The position numbers and the translations under genes were made by a program. 64,000 nucleotides of DNA, from contig NC_080067.1 of the NCBI RefSeq assembly GCF_949987535.1, forward strand, positions 7,564,001 through 7,628,000, written 5' to 3'. This document shows positions 1 to 10,627 of the stretch, one piece after another; the stretch's first letter is position 1; the number at the start of each line of letters is the position of its first letter. The notes under the pieces are model-generated. The model was given only the letters and a program-made list of their open reading frames with translations. It was not told where the DNA came from and searched no databases. The stretch comes from Balaenoptera acutorostrata (lineage: Eukaryota; Chordata; Mammalia; Artiodactyla; Balaenopteridae).

Positions 1-417
1 ATTTTCTTTTCTGGCCACCTTTCCATTGAGCCACAGGTCATGGATTGGCCTTCAGAGGGGAGAATGACAAGCGAAAGAATTTATTCCAGTGAAAGAAAGG
101 CAAGAAGAGCGAAAAGGAGAGGAAAGACTTGTGAGTGTATTTGAACTTCAAAATAATGAGACTCCAACTTCCTTCACAAAATGCAACTGTTACGGTCCTC
201 TTCTTCCAAAATGGATTGATTTTATCTCCTTCCCTGGCATCGTAGAAAAGTCACCCGTTTTGCTGGTTAACACACTTGACCTTGATTCCCAGCTCTGCCG
301 CTTACTCAGGGCAAGGTAACTCACCACCCAGAGCTTCAGGGTCCTTGTCTGTAAAATGGGTTAATGATGCTTGTTTGCAGGGTTGTGTGGCTGTGAGACA
401 ATGTGGATGGAATGCTT
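1..417. other. Unassigned sequence at the left edge
   Basis: I see no exon, RNA gene or recognisable repeat here. A short open frame from 89 to 319 has no family I recognise and no supporting context. By synteny with other mammals this may be upstream of PP2D1 or in its first intron, which is inference. Confidence 0.4.
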
Positions 418-428
418 AGAAATAAGCA

Positions 429-563
429 GGGACTTCCCTGGCAGTCCAGGGACTCCGCGCTTCCAATGCCGGGGACGTGGGTTCGATCCCTGGTCCTGGA
501 ACTGAGATCCTGCAAGCTGTGCGGCACAGACAAAAAAAAAAAGAAAGAAAAAGAAAAAGAAAA
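429..563 (+). repeat. CHR-type tRNA-Glu SINE, short form
   Basis: The head GACTTCCCTGG, the B-box-like GGTTCGATCCC near 480 and an (AAAGA)n tail identify a short CHR-family SINE. It is flanked by a perfect 11-bp target-site duplication AGAAATAAGCA (418-428 and 564-574), so this is one intact retroposition event. Confidence 0.88.
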
Positions 564-874
564 AGAAATAAGCACTGGCTTTGTTATTATCCAGTAATGC
601 GTCTGTGTGTCTCTCTTCCCCATGACACTGAGCTCCTCAAGTGCAGAGAACTCTCATTGGCCTTTATATCTACTACCTACTCCTGCAAGTGCTCAAGATA
701 TAAAATGAATGGTTGATGTAGGTATCTAATAGCGAAGGAATTCCTCTCTTCCTGCCCAAGATGGTCAATCTTCTAATCTCCTACACCCTTGACTGTTTAT
801 TTGGACACAAATTGGGAAAATAAAATTCATGGATACACTTCCAGAAAGATATTTTCCTACAATGTTTCTACTTA

Positions 875-1370
875 CACATACACATACATATTTTAAATTA
901 AATAACTTTATTTTTAAAGCAGTTTTAGGGTTACAGAAAAATCGAGCAGAAAGTACAGAGATTTCCCACATGCCCCGTCACTCCCTTCCCTCTACTGTAT
1001 TAACATCTGGCAATAGTGTGGTACATTTGTTACAACTAATGAGCCAGCAGTGATACGTTGTTACTGACAAAGTCCATAGTTTACATTAAAGTTCACTCTT
1101 TGTGTTGTACATTCTATGAGTTTTGACAAATGTATAATGGCGTGTAGCCACCATTACAGTTTCATACAGAATAGTTTTTCTGCTCTAAAAAGCCCCTGTG
1201 CCCACCCATTTATCCCTCCCACCCCCCAACCCCTAGAAACCACTGATCCTTTTACTATCTCCGTAGTTTTGTCTTTTCCAGAAGTTGTGTAGCCAGAATC
1301 ATACAATATGTTGCCCTTTCAGATTGGCATCTTTTACCTAGTAACATGCATTTAAGATTTATCCATGGAT
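875..1370 (-). repeat. L1 3' region, old, antisense
   Basis: The text resembles the reverse complement of an old L1 3' UTR (for example the stretch about the transmural TTTATTTTTAAAGCAG and the later CCACTGATCCTTTTACTATC). The same element appears to resume at about 1700-1850 after an MLT1-like insertion. The subfamily is not assigned. Confidence 0.55.
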
Positions 1371-1700
1371 GCAATGTTGGGAGGCCCACACGGCAAGAAG
1401 GTTGAGGGCAGCCTCTGGAAACTGAGGGCTACCTCCAGTGAACAGTCAGCAAGAAGCCAGGGTCCTCCGTCTTGGAAATGCAAGGAAATGAACTCCGCTA
1501 TTGACCTGAGTGAACTTGTGAGTGTATCCTGCCCTAGCTGAGCCTTCTGATGAGAACCTAGCTCTGACCAATATCTGATGGCAGCCTTACAGAAGACCCA
1601 CCCAAGCTGTGCTGCACAGAAGTCATGAGGTAATAAATATATGTTGATTTAAGTTACTAAGTCGTGGTAGGTCACTATGCAGCAGTAGATAACTAATATA
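1371..1700 (+). repeat. MLT1-like MaLR LTR nested in an old L1
   Basis: The start resembles the middle of MLT1 LTRs (GGAGGCCCACACGGCAAGAA). The end carries the family hallmark: AATAAA at about 1632, a GTTGATTTAAGTTACTAAGT stretch, then CAGCAGTAGATAACTAATA. It interrupts an antisense L1 that continues on both sides, so it inserted after the L1. Confidence 0.6.
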
Positions 1701-1850
1701 CTCTTGCTGAGAGATATTTGGGTTGTTTCCAGTTTTTCCTGACTATCAACTATGCTAATATAACTGCTCTGATGCATGCCTCCTGGTGCATACCCACAAT
1801 TGTTTCTATAGAGCAAATTACTCAAAATGGACTTACAGGCATAAGGCATT
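1701..1850 (-). repeat. Continuation of the old antisense L1
   Basis: The motifs TTGGGTTGTTTCCAGTTTTT and the following text with a short-lived image of CTAATATAACTGC are typical of reverse-complement L1 3' sequence. It follows on from the block ending near 1370. Confidence 0.5.
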
Positions 1851-1854
1851 GAGC

Positions 1855-2230
1855 AAGACAGAGGGTGGCAAACTTTTTCTGGGAAGGACCAGGTAGTAAC
1901 TGTTTGAAGCTCTGAAGGCCCTGTAGTCTCTGTTGCAGCTATTCAATTCTGAAATCGTATTACGAAAGTGCCAAAGACAATCCCTGTGAGAACGAGCACG
2001 GCTGTGTTTTAATATTTCATTTGTGAACACTGATACGTGAATTTTGAATAATTTTCACATGCTACAAAATATTGTATTTCTGGTTTGTTTCAACCAATTA
2101 AAAATGTAAAAACCATTCTTAGCTTGCAGGCTACATAAAAACAGGTAGAGGCCAGATGGGCCCACAGGCCATAGTTTGCAGGTCCTTGGGATTTTCAACT
2201 TACCGGATAGGGCAACGCTGTTTTCTGGAG
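1855..2230 (+). repeat. hAT-Charlie-type DNA transposon relic
   Basis: The stretch beginning GGTGGCAAACTTTTTCTGGG and containing the image of GCCCTGTAGTCTCTGTTGCA, and ending near GGCCATAGTTTGCAGGTCC, matches the layout of a common nonautonomous hAT-Charlie element of mammals. The exact family is not assigned. It carries no coding capacity. Confidence 0.55.
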
Positions 2231-2452
2231 TGATGGTCCTGATTTTCCCTCCCATCAGTAGTGTAATGTTTAGGAGTTCTCATGGCTCCACATCCTGGCC
2301 CATGTTTGTGACATCCATGCAATATTGAGTTTTCCAATCCAAAACATAGATGAGTCTTTGCCTTTATTCGTATTTTCTTTTATGTTCTTGGTAGTGTTTT
2401 ACAGTTTTTTCATAGGAATTTTTCCCTCATACTTTTTTTTGAGTTTATTTCT

Positions 2453-2775
2453 TTTTTTTTTTTAAACGTTCTTTTTGGATTTTTTTTGGCCACGTTGGGT
2501 CTTCATTTCTGCATGTGAGCTTTCTCTAGTTGCGGCGAGTGGGGGCTACTCTTCATTGTGGTGAGCATGCTTCTCATTGCGGTGGCTTCTCTTGTTGCGG
2601 AGCATGGGCTCTAGGCGCACGGGCTTCAGTAGCTGTGGCTCACAGGCTCAGTAGTTGTGGCTCACGGGCTTAGTTACTCCGCGGCATGTGGGATCTTCCC
2701 AGACCGGGGATCGAACCCATGTCTCCTGTATTGGCAGGCTGATTCTTAACCACTACGCAACCATGGAAGTCCCGG
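2453..2775 (-). repeat. CHR SINE, full length, antisense
   Basis: A poly(T) start, the GGGTCTTCATTTCTGC segment and a reversed tRNA-like head ending near GGAAGTCCC identify an antisense CHR SINE. It is flanked by the perfect direct repeat GTTTATTTCT (2443-2452 and 2776-2785). Confidence 0.9.
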
Positions 2776-2968
2776 GTTTATTTCTAATTAAATTATTTTC
2801 TTGTTGTAATATCTAGTGGGTTCTTTTTTCTCTTGTATTTCATTATTTTTTTTACATTAATTATGTAATCCTCCACCTTAGAAGGTTTATTTTTCTTTAT
2901 ATTTGGGCAAACTTAGTACAAGTTGTCATTTTAGTGGACACATGATATTCTCAAGAATATTAAAGGCT

Positions 2969-3171
2969 TGGGACATCCCTGGTGGTCCAGTGGTTAAGAA
3001 TCCACCTTCCAATGCAGGGGATGCGGGTTCAATCCCTGGTCTGGGAAGATCCCACATGCCGCAGGGCAACTAAGCCCACACAACTAGAGTTGAGGCCCAC
3101 GTGCCACAACGAAGAGCCTGAATGCCGCAACTAAGATCTGATGCAGCCAAAAATAAATTAAAAAAAAAAAA
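2969..3171 (+). repeat. CHR SINE, internally shortened
   Basis: The head GGGACATCCCTGGTGGTCCA, a B-box-like GGTTCAATCCC at about 3025 and an A-rich tail identify the family. The flanks carry an imperfect duplication around TATTAAAG. It is shorter than full copies, consistent with an internal deletion or a different subfamily. Confidence 0.85.
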
Positions 3172-3260
3172 AGACTATTAAAGTCTTAAGACTCTGAAAT
3201 AGCTTTGCATCATTTCCTGCCCACTCTTTTAAGTTGCTTTTGAAACATGTATATGTACAT

Positions 3261-3266
<6 letters not shown>

Positions 3267-3302
<36 letters not shown>
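3267..3302 (+). repeat. (TG)18 microsatellite
   Basis: This is 36 bp of uninterrupted TG repeat, likely length-polymorphic. It lies in non-coding DNA. Confidence 0.97.
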
Positions 3303-3306
<4 letters not shown>

Positions 3307-3479
3307 GGTGACATGGAGCTAGGGTGGTGAGGATAGATATAGACATAAGCAGGGCCGAAAGTGAGCAGAAAGAAACAAATAGGTGAAAGTAGATCATGGG
3401 GAGAGAATTTAATGGAAATGTTTATGCAAAGGTGGTTGTGGAATGTGGGGAGACTAAAAAACGTTACTAAGTTAATATT

Positions 3480-3715
3480 AATGATAATAACAATTACGTA
3501 TTGAGCATCTATGCTGTACACTGTGCTCAGTGTTTGACAGACATCGCTCATTTCACATCAACCAGCAAGGTTCCTAATATCTCTATTTCACCACTGACAA
3601 AATTGGGGTCCCAAATGGCTAGATAACCTAAGAGCACCAACAAGCCAGCAGCAAGCTGGGATTCGAGTCCAGCCGGCGTGCTCCTAAGCCTTTGCTACTT
3701 CCATTCTGCCGTGTT
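3480..3715 (-). repeat. MIR SINE, antisense
   Basis: The TTGAGCATCTATGCTGTACA start, the conserved core at about 3600 and the AGCTGGGATTCGAGTCCAGC near the end match the reverse complement of the ancient MIR family, strongly diverged. Confidence 0.7.
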
Positions 3716-3926
3716 GACTTTCCGTGGGTCGGACATCCCTCAAGCAGCAGCACCACATGAAGGGGCCTGGACCTCTGTGTTCGTGTTCATTGTAATGTTA
3801 TTATAGCAAACAAAACAGAACAAAAGCAACCACTTCCATCATTACAGGTAAATGGTTCAATAATCTATGTTACATGTTTACACTTACTGTAGAATATAAT
3901 ACAGTGGTTAAAAAGAATGGGGTAGG

Positions 3927-4046
3927 GGGAATTCCTTGGTGGTCCACTAGTTAGGGCTCAGCACTCTCACTGCTGAGGACCAGGGTTTGATCCCTGGTCG
4001 GGGAACTAAGATCCCACAAGCCATGCAGCATGGAAAAAAAAAAAAA
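3927..4046 (+). repeat. CHR-type SINE, short form
   Basis: The head AATTCCTTGGTGGTCCA, TTTGATCCCTGGTCGGGGAA in the B-box region and a poly(A) tail define a short CHR SINE. An 8-bp duplication GGGGTAGG (3919-3926 and 4047-4054) flanks it. Confidence 0.87.
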
Positions 4047-4054
4047 GGGGTAGG

Positions 4055-4497
4055 TTGATAGGTACTGACTATCAACCTAAAAAATCATCACCCCATACTA
4101 GACCACATACTAGTAAGTGATGGGAAACATTTACAGAATAACATTATGGTTATGCTGCCATGTTATTTTTTAAGATACAGAAAACAAGACTTAATGGAGT
4201 CTACAAGTGTATTCCTGTATAAAAATTCATCAAGCTGTACATTTAGAATTTCTGCAACTGACTGTAAGCAAATTAAACCTGAATTTCAAATTAGACTGTG
4301 TCTATGTTTTCATGCACATACATATGAAAATACATAGAAACCGGTCTGGAACAATTTACACCCAATTTTTGGCAGTGGTAACTTTGGGGAAAGGAAGATC
4401 TCTTCTTTTCCTCTACATACTTCTGTGTTGTTTGACTATTTTAAAAAGGTGTCATTGGGTGTCTAATAAATAAATAGAAGTACATGTTTTTGTCAAT
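4055..4497. other. Non-coding stretch, nothing recognised
   Basis: Short overlapping open frames occur but none matches a known family. I see no splice-bounded exon or confident repeat. Confidence 0.35.
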
Positions 4498-4511
4498 AAA
4501 AGAAATAACAT

Positions 4512-4828
4512 GGGGCTTCCCTGGTGGCACAGTGGTTGAGAATCTGCCTGCCAATGCAGGGGACACGGGTTCGAGCCCTGGTCTGGGAGGATCCCACATG
4601 CCGCGGAGCAGCTGGGCCCGTGAGCCACAACTACTGAGCCTGCGCGTCTGGAGCCTGTGCTCCGCAACAAGAGAGGCCGCGATAGTGAGAGGCCCGCGCG
4701 CCGCGATGAGGAGTGGCCCCCACTTGCCGCAGCTGGAGAAAGCCCTCGCACAGAAACGAAGACCCAACACAGCCAAAAATAAATAAATAAATAAAAGAAC
4801 GTGAATTTCTTTAAAAAAAAAAACAAAA
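4512..4828 (+). repeat. CHR SINE, full length, with an extra 3' segment
   Basis: A full CHR copy with RNA polymerase III A-box-like TGGCACAGTGG and B-box GGTTCGAGCCC, ending in (AAAT)n at about 4793. A short non-SINE piece (GAACGTGAATTTCTTT, about 4797-4812) and a second A-rich tract follow before the right copy of the target duplication AAAGAAATAACAT (about 4499-4511 and 4830-4842). The extra piece is therefore inside the inserted unit. Confidence 0.85.
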
Positions 4829-4842
4829 AAAAGAAATAACAT

Positions 4843-5269
4843 AAAATAATTAATCAATTAATAGACAAAATTAACAGACAGCAAATACACTTTGGAAGAA
4901 AAGAAGCTACTGAGAATCCATGTAGAGACAGACCCAACTGCTCCCTTGCAAAGTATTTCAGGAATATGTTTTCTCTATTTTTGCCTCTCTGGAAAGAAGC
5001 TGATCCTAAGCCACTTTTGTAAGGAGGTTTTCCTACAACCCTAATCACCAGCGGGCCTGAGGGCTGCATGTGGAGATATGAACACCCAGCCACCCTGAGA
5101 GAGATACCTGACCCTGCCCGGGAGCTGGAGTTGACAGGAGAGTCAGGACTTGCTTGAAAGAACCGCCTTGGTAAGCTTCCCACACTGACGTGGCATGGGT
5201 GTGATACAGCTGCTGGGAGTGAGCAGGCAGTACACCTGCATGAGTGGTGTGAAGGAGTTATGGAATAAG
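4843..5269. other. Non-coding stretch, nothing recognised
   Basis: No family, exon or motif is recognised here. The open frame on the minus strand at 4854-5183 has no recognisable domain. Confidence 0.35.
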
Positions 5270-5278
5270 GAATTCATT

Positions 5279-5413
5279 CTGGGGGACTTCCCTGGCGGTC
5301 CAGTGGTTAAGACTGTGCCCTTCCAACACAGGAGGCGTGGGTTTGATCCCTGGTTGGGGAACTAAGATCGATCCCAGATGCCGTTCGGCGCTGACAAAAA
5401 AAAAAAAAAAAAA
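5279..5413 (+). repeat. CHR-type SINE, short form
   Basis: The head GGGACTTCCCTGGCGGTCCA, the TTTGATCCCTGGTTGGGGAA segment and a poly(A) tail define the element. The 9-bp duplication GAATTCATT (5270-5278 and 5414-5422) brackets it exactly. Confidence 0.9.
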
Positions 5414-5422
5414 GAATTCATT

Positions 5423-6829
5423 GTTGAAATCTGACCTCACATGATTTGTGGAAGGAGCCGGGCAACTGAACATCTGGGAAAGGGAGCTGGAAGGACCAGA
5501 GGAGTCCCTAGCCAGTCTGAGAAGCCAAGGATATCCAGCCACTGAAGTAGGACCACAGAAGGCATGCTGATGGAGGAATCTGGAGGGAGTATTTGCCTTT
5601 GGGGGTCCACTTGCTGGTGGATCTGGGGCTGCTGTTGGCAACATAGAGGGAGCGAGGACAAGCTGGACCTGCTAGGCACCTCTGCATCTGGGGTCATTTC
5701 ATTGAACCATGGCGGCGTTCAGATGTCCTGCCCCCAAATTCCTTTCTTGCAAGTCTAACCTGGAACCACACAGGGAAAAGGATTCTGGAAAACATAGTTT
5801 CTAGCCTAACCAAGTTAATGGTGGGAGATGATTCTGGAGGAAAGGTGGTGAGTTCCATTTTGGACATGTTAATTTGGGGTTGACTGGGATACGTGCTCGT
5901 GGTGATGTCCAGTAAGTAGTCGGGCTTGTCCAGTCTTCTTCAATATGCAAACAAGCTGTTCTAAGACTCTAGTTCTAATCCAGGCCTGGGGTGAGAAAGT
6001 GGAAGGCTGCTGTGGATTAAGAACCTAGGAACTAAAGATATCGACCAGGAGTAAAGTCAGCCTCAAGAAATAAAGACAGTCCAAAAAAACAAAATGCCTG
6101 TAGCTTTCAAGCAGTGACTTGGGGCGGCAGGATGGGAGTGGGGATGGGGAGACCCTCCAGGGCAGGTAGGCAGGGGTGTCCTGGAGAGATGGCTTGAGAT
6201 ACCTTACCCCTGAGTGGGAAGACAGCTGTACATTAATTGATAGTCACTCTTTTCATTTTTTAAGTCTTATTATGCAGGCATAAGGCAGTCTATTCAATGA
6301 ATGATCCTTCTTTCAGAAATTTCAAAGACAAGTTTGTTACTTAACACAGTTTGTGACCTTATTGCTTCACAGTTCTTCAGAATCATAGAGTGAGTTCTGA
6401 CTGAGGTTCCAGGTGATGTAGCAAACATTCCACACAGAGAGGTCCACCAGCAAGTCAGGGGACCCTCCCACCGGCATCACCACCATCACCACCATCACCC
6501 ACCCCTCCACTCCTACCACTGCCGACACTAGCCAGGTTGGAGGAACAGAGGCTGGGAAAGGTGGTAAAGAGAGGGCAAAGGATGGTGGCAATCCCAAAGG
6601 AACATGGAAGTTAATAGCGCTTTCAGGTAACGTTTCTTCATTTGTATTGGATAACAAATGTAGTCAGCGAACAATTATATCTGCAGTTTTCTTTTTCCTC
6701 CACTTTCTCAGTCATCAAATGAAACTTTGGCTTCCTGTTAGACTATGTACGTGGAGGAGTGGTATATTCCTCTGACTACCTTATACAAAAAGGGCTTCCG
6801 TCTCTCTCTCTCTACTTTTATTCTGCTAT
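5423..6829. other. Mostly unique non-coding sequence
   Basis: No exon or confident repeat is seen, apart from a short CAC/CAT trinucleotide run at about 6474-6500. Open frames on both strands are short and show no domain. Confidence 0.35.
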
Positions 6830-7030
6830 GTTTTTCATGATAGTACTTATCTCTGATATTACATGTTTCCATGTTTCCTTTATTTACTGTCTGTCTTTCA
6901 TATCAGAATATAAGTTTCATTACAGAAAATGCCTTCGTTCACATTTCTATCCCAAGCAAATAAACCAGTACCTGGCAAATTGCAGACATCCAAGTGTTTG
7001 TTGAATGAATGAATGAATGAATGAACGAAT
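6830..7030 (+). repeat. L2-like 3' end with (TGAA)n tail
   Basis: The TATCAGAATATAAGTTTCAT segment, AGTACCTGGCAAATTGCAGA and then GTTTGTTGAATGAATGAATG correspond to the usual 3' end of old L2 LINEs, which terminate in a short TGAA repeat. Confidence 0.6.
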
Positions 7031-7039
7031 ATATGAAGA

Positions 7040-8237
7040 TGCATTACATTCTAAGAATGGTTCCATGTGAGAAAAAGTTGTATTATGGCTATATATAGGC
7101 TATACATAGGAAAATAAAATTCTGGTATGCCTTATATATTGTCCCAACAGTTCCACAAGCCTCAGAAAAACTGTATCCTTTATATGAACATTACCGAATA
7201 ATAGCAATTTAAAAATATTTGATATACGTTTTGGTCAGAAGAGCTGGAAAGCTTTGCCGGTACCCATTTTTTCCACTACCTCTCTGCGTGCCTGTCCACC
7301 TCCTTGGCTGGGTCCCCTTCCTCCTTCTGCCTGCTAACTGGTCATCCCTTTGGTTTGGCCTTGGAGCCCTTGCTACTCTTTCTCAACTGAGCGTTTTTCT
7401 AGGTCAGCTTCTCAAGTGTCATGGCGCCATTCCTAGCCAGATGAAGGTCGGGCCCCTGGTTGAGCCCTGTCGTGGCGCTCTGTCCTGGCTTCATCTGACC
7501 TGTCTGGTTCTTTGTATGAGCACGTGGGTGGGACTATAGACTCCTCCCCTCATAGCTTCAAGGGCAAGACAGCAGCCTTATTCGTAAGCTGCACTGTAGC
7601 TGCACAGTAGCTGGCCTGTTGTAGGTATTGAAGGAGTGAATGGATGCTGTCTAAATACTGAAATATCGATGAGTGAGATTGATAGAATTGGGGGATTTGC
7701 TTTAATTTACTCCAGTAAAAATGAGTAAAATGAAATAACGTGGCTGAGGACACAGAGGAAACGAGAGTGAAAAAATGTTGGTAATGGTTGAAGCTGGTGA
7801 TGGGTATATGGGGCCTCATTATATGTTTCCATTTTTGTGTGATTTTAAAATTTTCCATTAAAAAAAGAAACACGTTTCTTTTAGATTCTTAGGGTGGTTT
7901 TCTGCTGCTAAATCCAAATATTTGTACATTTTATAGACAACATTAATAAACTATATTGTTTTAATTAAGATAACTGAATAAAGAAAAAGTTAAAAATAGA
8001 AAAACAAACAGAAAAAAGAAACCAAAATTGGTTGGAGAGGCAAAGCCAGGAAAGCTTGCTAATAGGCTGATAGTTCAATGAGCATGTATGAAGTGGAAAT
8101 TTGTAAATGAAATTTTACTGTAGGGATGAGTAGCTGTATCCAATAAAGTTGTGCACATCAGGGAATTAAATACACATAAGGAAAGGAGCAGACTAAATAT
8201 ACCCATATCAAATACAATTCATATGTGAGTTGAGTTG
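7040..8237. other. Non-coding stretch, nothing recognised
   Basis: No supported gene, RNA or repeat boundary. Open frames at 7219-7539 and 7550-7873 lack any family motif. Part of the AT-rich stretch could be old decayed repeat. Confidence 0.35.
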
Positions 8238-8247
8238 AAGTTAGCTA

Positions 8248-8734
8248 ATTTTTTTAAATTAAATTGAAGTATAGTTGATTTACAATGTTGTGTTAGTTTC
8301 TGCTGTACAGCAAAGTGATTCAGTTATACATATGTATACTTTTTTAATATTCTTTTCCATTAGGGTTTATCACAGGATATTGAATATAGTTCCCTGTGCT
8401 ATACAGTAGGGCCTTGTTGTTTATCTATTTTATATATAGTAGTTTGTATCTGTTAATCCCAAACTCCTAATTTATCCCTCCCCCACCTCCTTTTCCCTTT
8501 GGTAACCATAAGTTTGTTTTTATTTTTTAAATTTATTTTATTGAAGTATAGTTGATTTACAATGTTGTGTTAATTTCTACTGTACAGCAAAGTGATTCAG
8601 TTATACATACATATATTCTTTTTCATATTCTTTTCCATTATGTTTATCACAGGATACTGAATATAGTTCCCTGTGCTGTACAGTAGGACCTTGTTGTTTA
8701 TGCATCCTATATATATAATACTAGTTTGCATCTG
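8248..8734 (-). repeat. Two head-to-tail L1 3' ends within one target duplication
   Basis: Two antisense copies of the same cetartiodactyl L1 3' end lie in the same orientation (about 8248-8521 and 8522-8734). Each contains the TTGAAGTATAGTTGATTTAC and GTACAGCAAAGTGATTCAGT signatures. The pair is flanked by one 10-bp direct repeat GAAGTTAGCT (8238-8247 and 8735-8744). Either the second L1 landed in the A-tail of the first, or the unit inserted as a composite. Confidence 0.8.
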
Positions 8735-8744
8735 GAAGTTAGCT

Positions 8745-9571
8745 GGTTTTAAGATATCACATTTCATAAACATTTAAAGTCACTAACTTTGATTTTTCAG
8801 GTTTTAAAATATTTTGTAACCAAAGCATTTTTTTTCAGGTCTCTCATACCTCCACAGGCCCTTTCAAAGATCTCCTGCCCTAGGAATTACCCATAAAAAT
8901 GGATACAAATGGCTTCATGTGCTGAGTACTGTTGTAGATGCTTCAGATAGGAAGGAGTGTAAGAAAGGGTGTCTGCTTTCTGGAAATTTATCATCCAGCT
9001 CCTTTCCTTTCCTCAGGCCATACCTCTTTCCCTTTGCAGTCCTAAAAAATTCTGTCCTTACTATCCATTCTTTTCATCATTCTGCTTGGTTTTGGCATCT
9101 CCCATTCATTTTCTTGAGAACTGTTTAATTAGGACAAAAGTGTTTTTTAAAAAATTATTATATTTCTTTATATAATATTATTATATAAATAAAATTATTT
9201 TATTATTAGGACAAAATCAAATATAAAAATAATTATGCTTATATTTGAAATCACATTCCTAGGTCTCAAGCATATACCTTCACTTGCCTAGATAAAATAT
9301 TGTGCTGATTTATCTGAGTATTTGTTCTTCTAGGTCTAGCTGACCTTCTGGAGATTTTGCCAAATTTCATTTGGGCCTACACAGGCCAATCACCAATTCC
9401 TTAAGTACTTACTATGTGTTTTGGGGGGGAATCATAGAAAGAGGAATAAGAATATTCTAGGCCGATATAAAATCTCAAGGAGCCAAAGCAAATTGCAAAG
9501 ATAGGGTCCTGCTTGAAGAAATTCTCAGTGCATCATTCCAGGCATGTAAATATCTTTTATCCTGTTTGCAG
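8745..9571. other. Sequence upstream of the large PP2D1 exon
   Basis: AT-rich, with no confident repeat. It ends in a good polypyrimidine tract and acceptor, TATCTTTTATCCTGTTTGCAG (the final AG is at 9570-9571), for the PP2D1 exon. Any 5' untranslated exon of PP2D1 lies further left and was not identified. Confidence 0.5.
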
Positions 9572-10627
9572 AGTGTTTTGGAAATCAAGGCAATTGTACA
9601 CAAGAAAACTGACATATGATTCAGATGAGGGAGTCCCACTTACATGGAGAAGAAAGCATTTTAAAAGGAAAAAGAAGAGACCATCAAAAGACTGAAAAAC
9701 ACGAAGTGCAGGTCTACAATGAGATGATCACATTTCCCTGTTCCATATGCAAGCATGAAATTGACCTACCTGGAATATTCCTCCATAAAAAGCAGCATGT
9801 AGCTCTGGCTACATTGGGCTTTCAGTGGATGGGTGGGAAGAAACCAGGGCTCTCAACAATTGCTGATCAGAGGCAGTCCATCATTGCTAAACTATTGTCA
9901 TCTTTTGCATTTACTGAAAAAATCTTACAGAGCATTAATAATGCTTTTGAGCTTCTTTGGAAGAAACAAATACCAGCATACTATAAGATTATTGATAACA
10001 TTCACAAGAGTTCAATATATCCTCAAAAAATCTGTCACCTATTAATTAAAGGAGCAGCCATTTGCAAAGACAGGAATTCTACATGGAGAGCTGACATGAA
10101 TGATAAATTCACTGTCGTGAATAATTTTGGCAACAAACCCAACGTGTGTTTTTTTGGTTTGTTTGATGGACATCACGGTGCCTCGGCAGCAGACTTGACA
10201 TCAATGGAACTCCCAGTTTTACTTCTCCACCAACTTTCCAGACTTGATCCTTCCTACCAAATGACCCCTGAAGAGCAAAAAGTAATCAATTCTTTTCACA
10301 CAGTGTTTAGAGAAGACTACAGAGCTATAGAAGACTCCTTCTCCTCCATAAAGAAAAAGACAAAAGCATTGAAAAGTGAGTATGAGAACATACACAAAGC
10401 CTTTGCAAAAGCATTTTGGAGAATGGACAGGCTTTTACGTCTTGGAAGGAAGGAAGTGTCCAGGGCTCGATGGAGCGGCTGTTCTGCGGTTACTTGCATA
10501 TTGGAAGGCAACATTAAAAGTCCCAAAGCTAAGAAGTCTTGGAGAAGATTCAGTGACCTTGATGCTTTGGTCCCTTTCCAGGGGATGCCGAAAATAATTT
10601 CTGGAGTGCTACATATTGCAAACACTG
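9572..10627 (+). CDS. PP2D1: PP2D1 large coding exon
   Basis: The exon runs from a polypyrimidine-AG acceptor (AG at 9570-9571) to the donor ACTG|GTACGT at 10627/10628. The ATG at 9616 leaves a 44-nt untranslated lead in this exon. It encodes residues 1-337 and the first base of codon 338, including the candidate zinc-binding C42/C45/H57/H61 and the DGHHG motif. A different frame is open through the exon start (9513-9695) but leads nowhere. Confidence 0.87.

Noticed and set aside
4530..4580. tRNA-Glu-like A and B boxes in the SINEs
   Set aside because: The SINE heads derive from tRNA-Glu but lack an intact cloverleaf, so none is called a tRNA gene.
4484..4786. 100-codon open frame, with similar ones at 14370-14645, 47557-47820 and 53639-53893
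   Set aside because: All are the same frame through CHR SINE copies. They are repeat-derived and not genes.
9513..9695. Alternative upstream start for PP2D1
   Set aside because: This frame ends at 9695 and is not in frame with the PP2C domain; the frame with the domain has a TGA just before the ATG at 9616.
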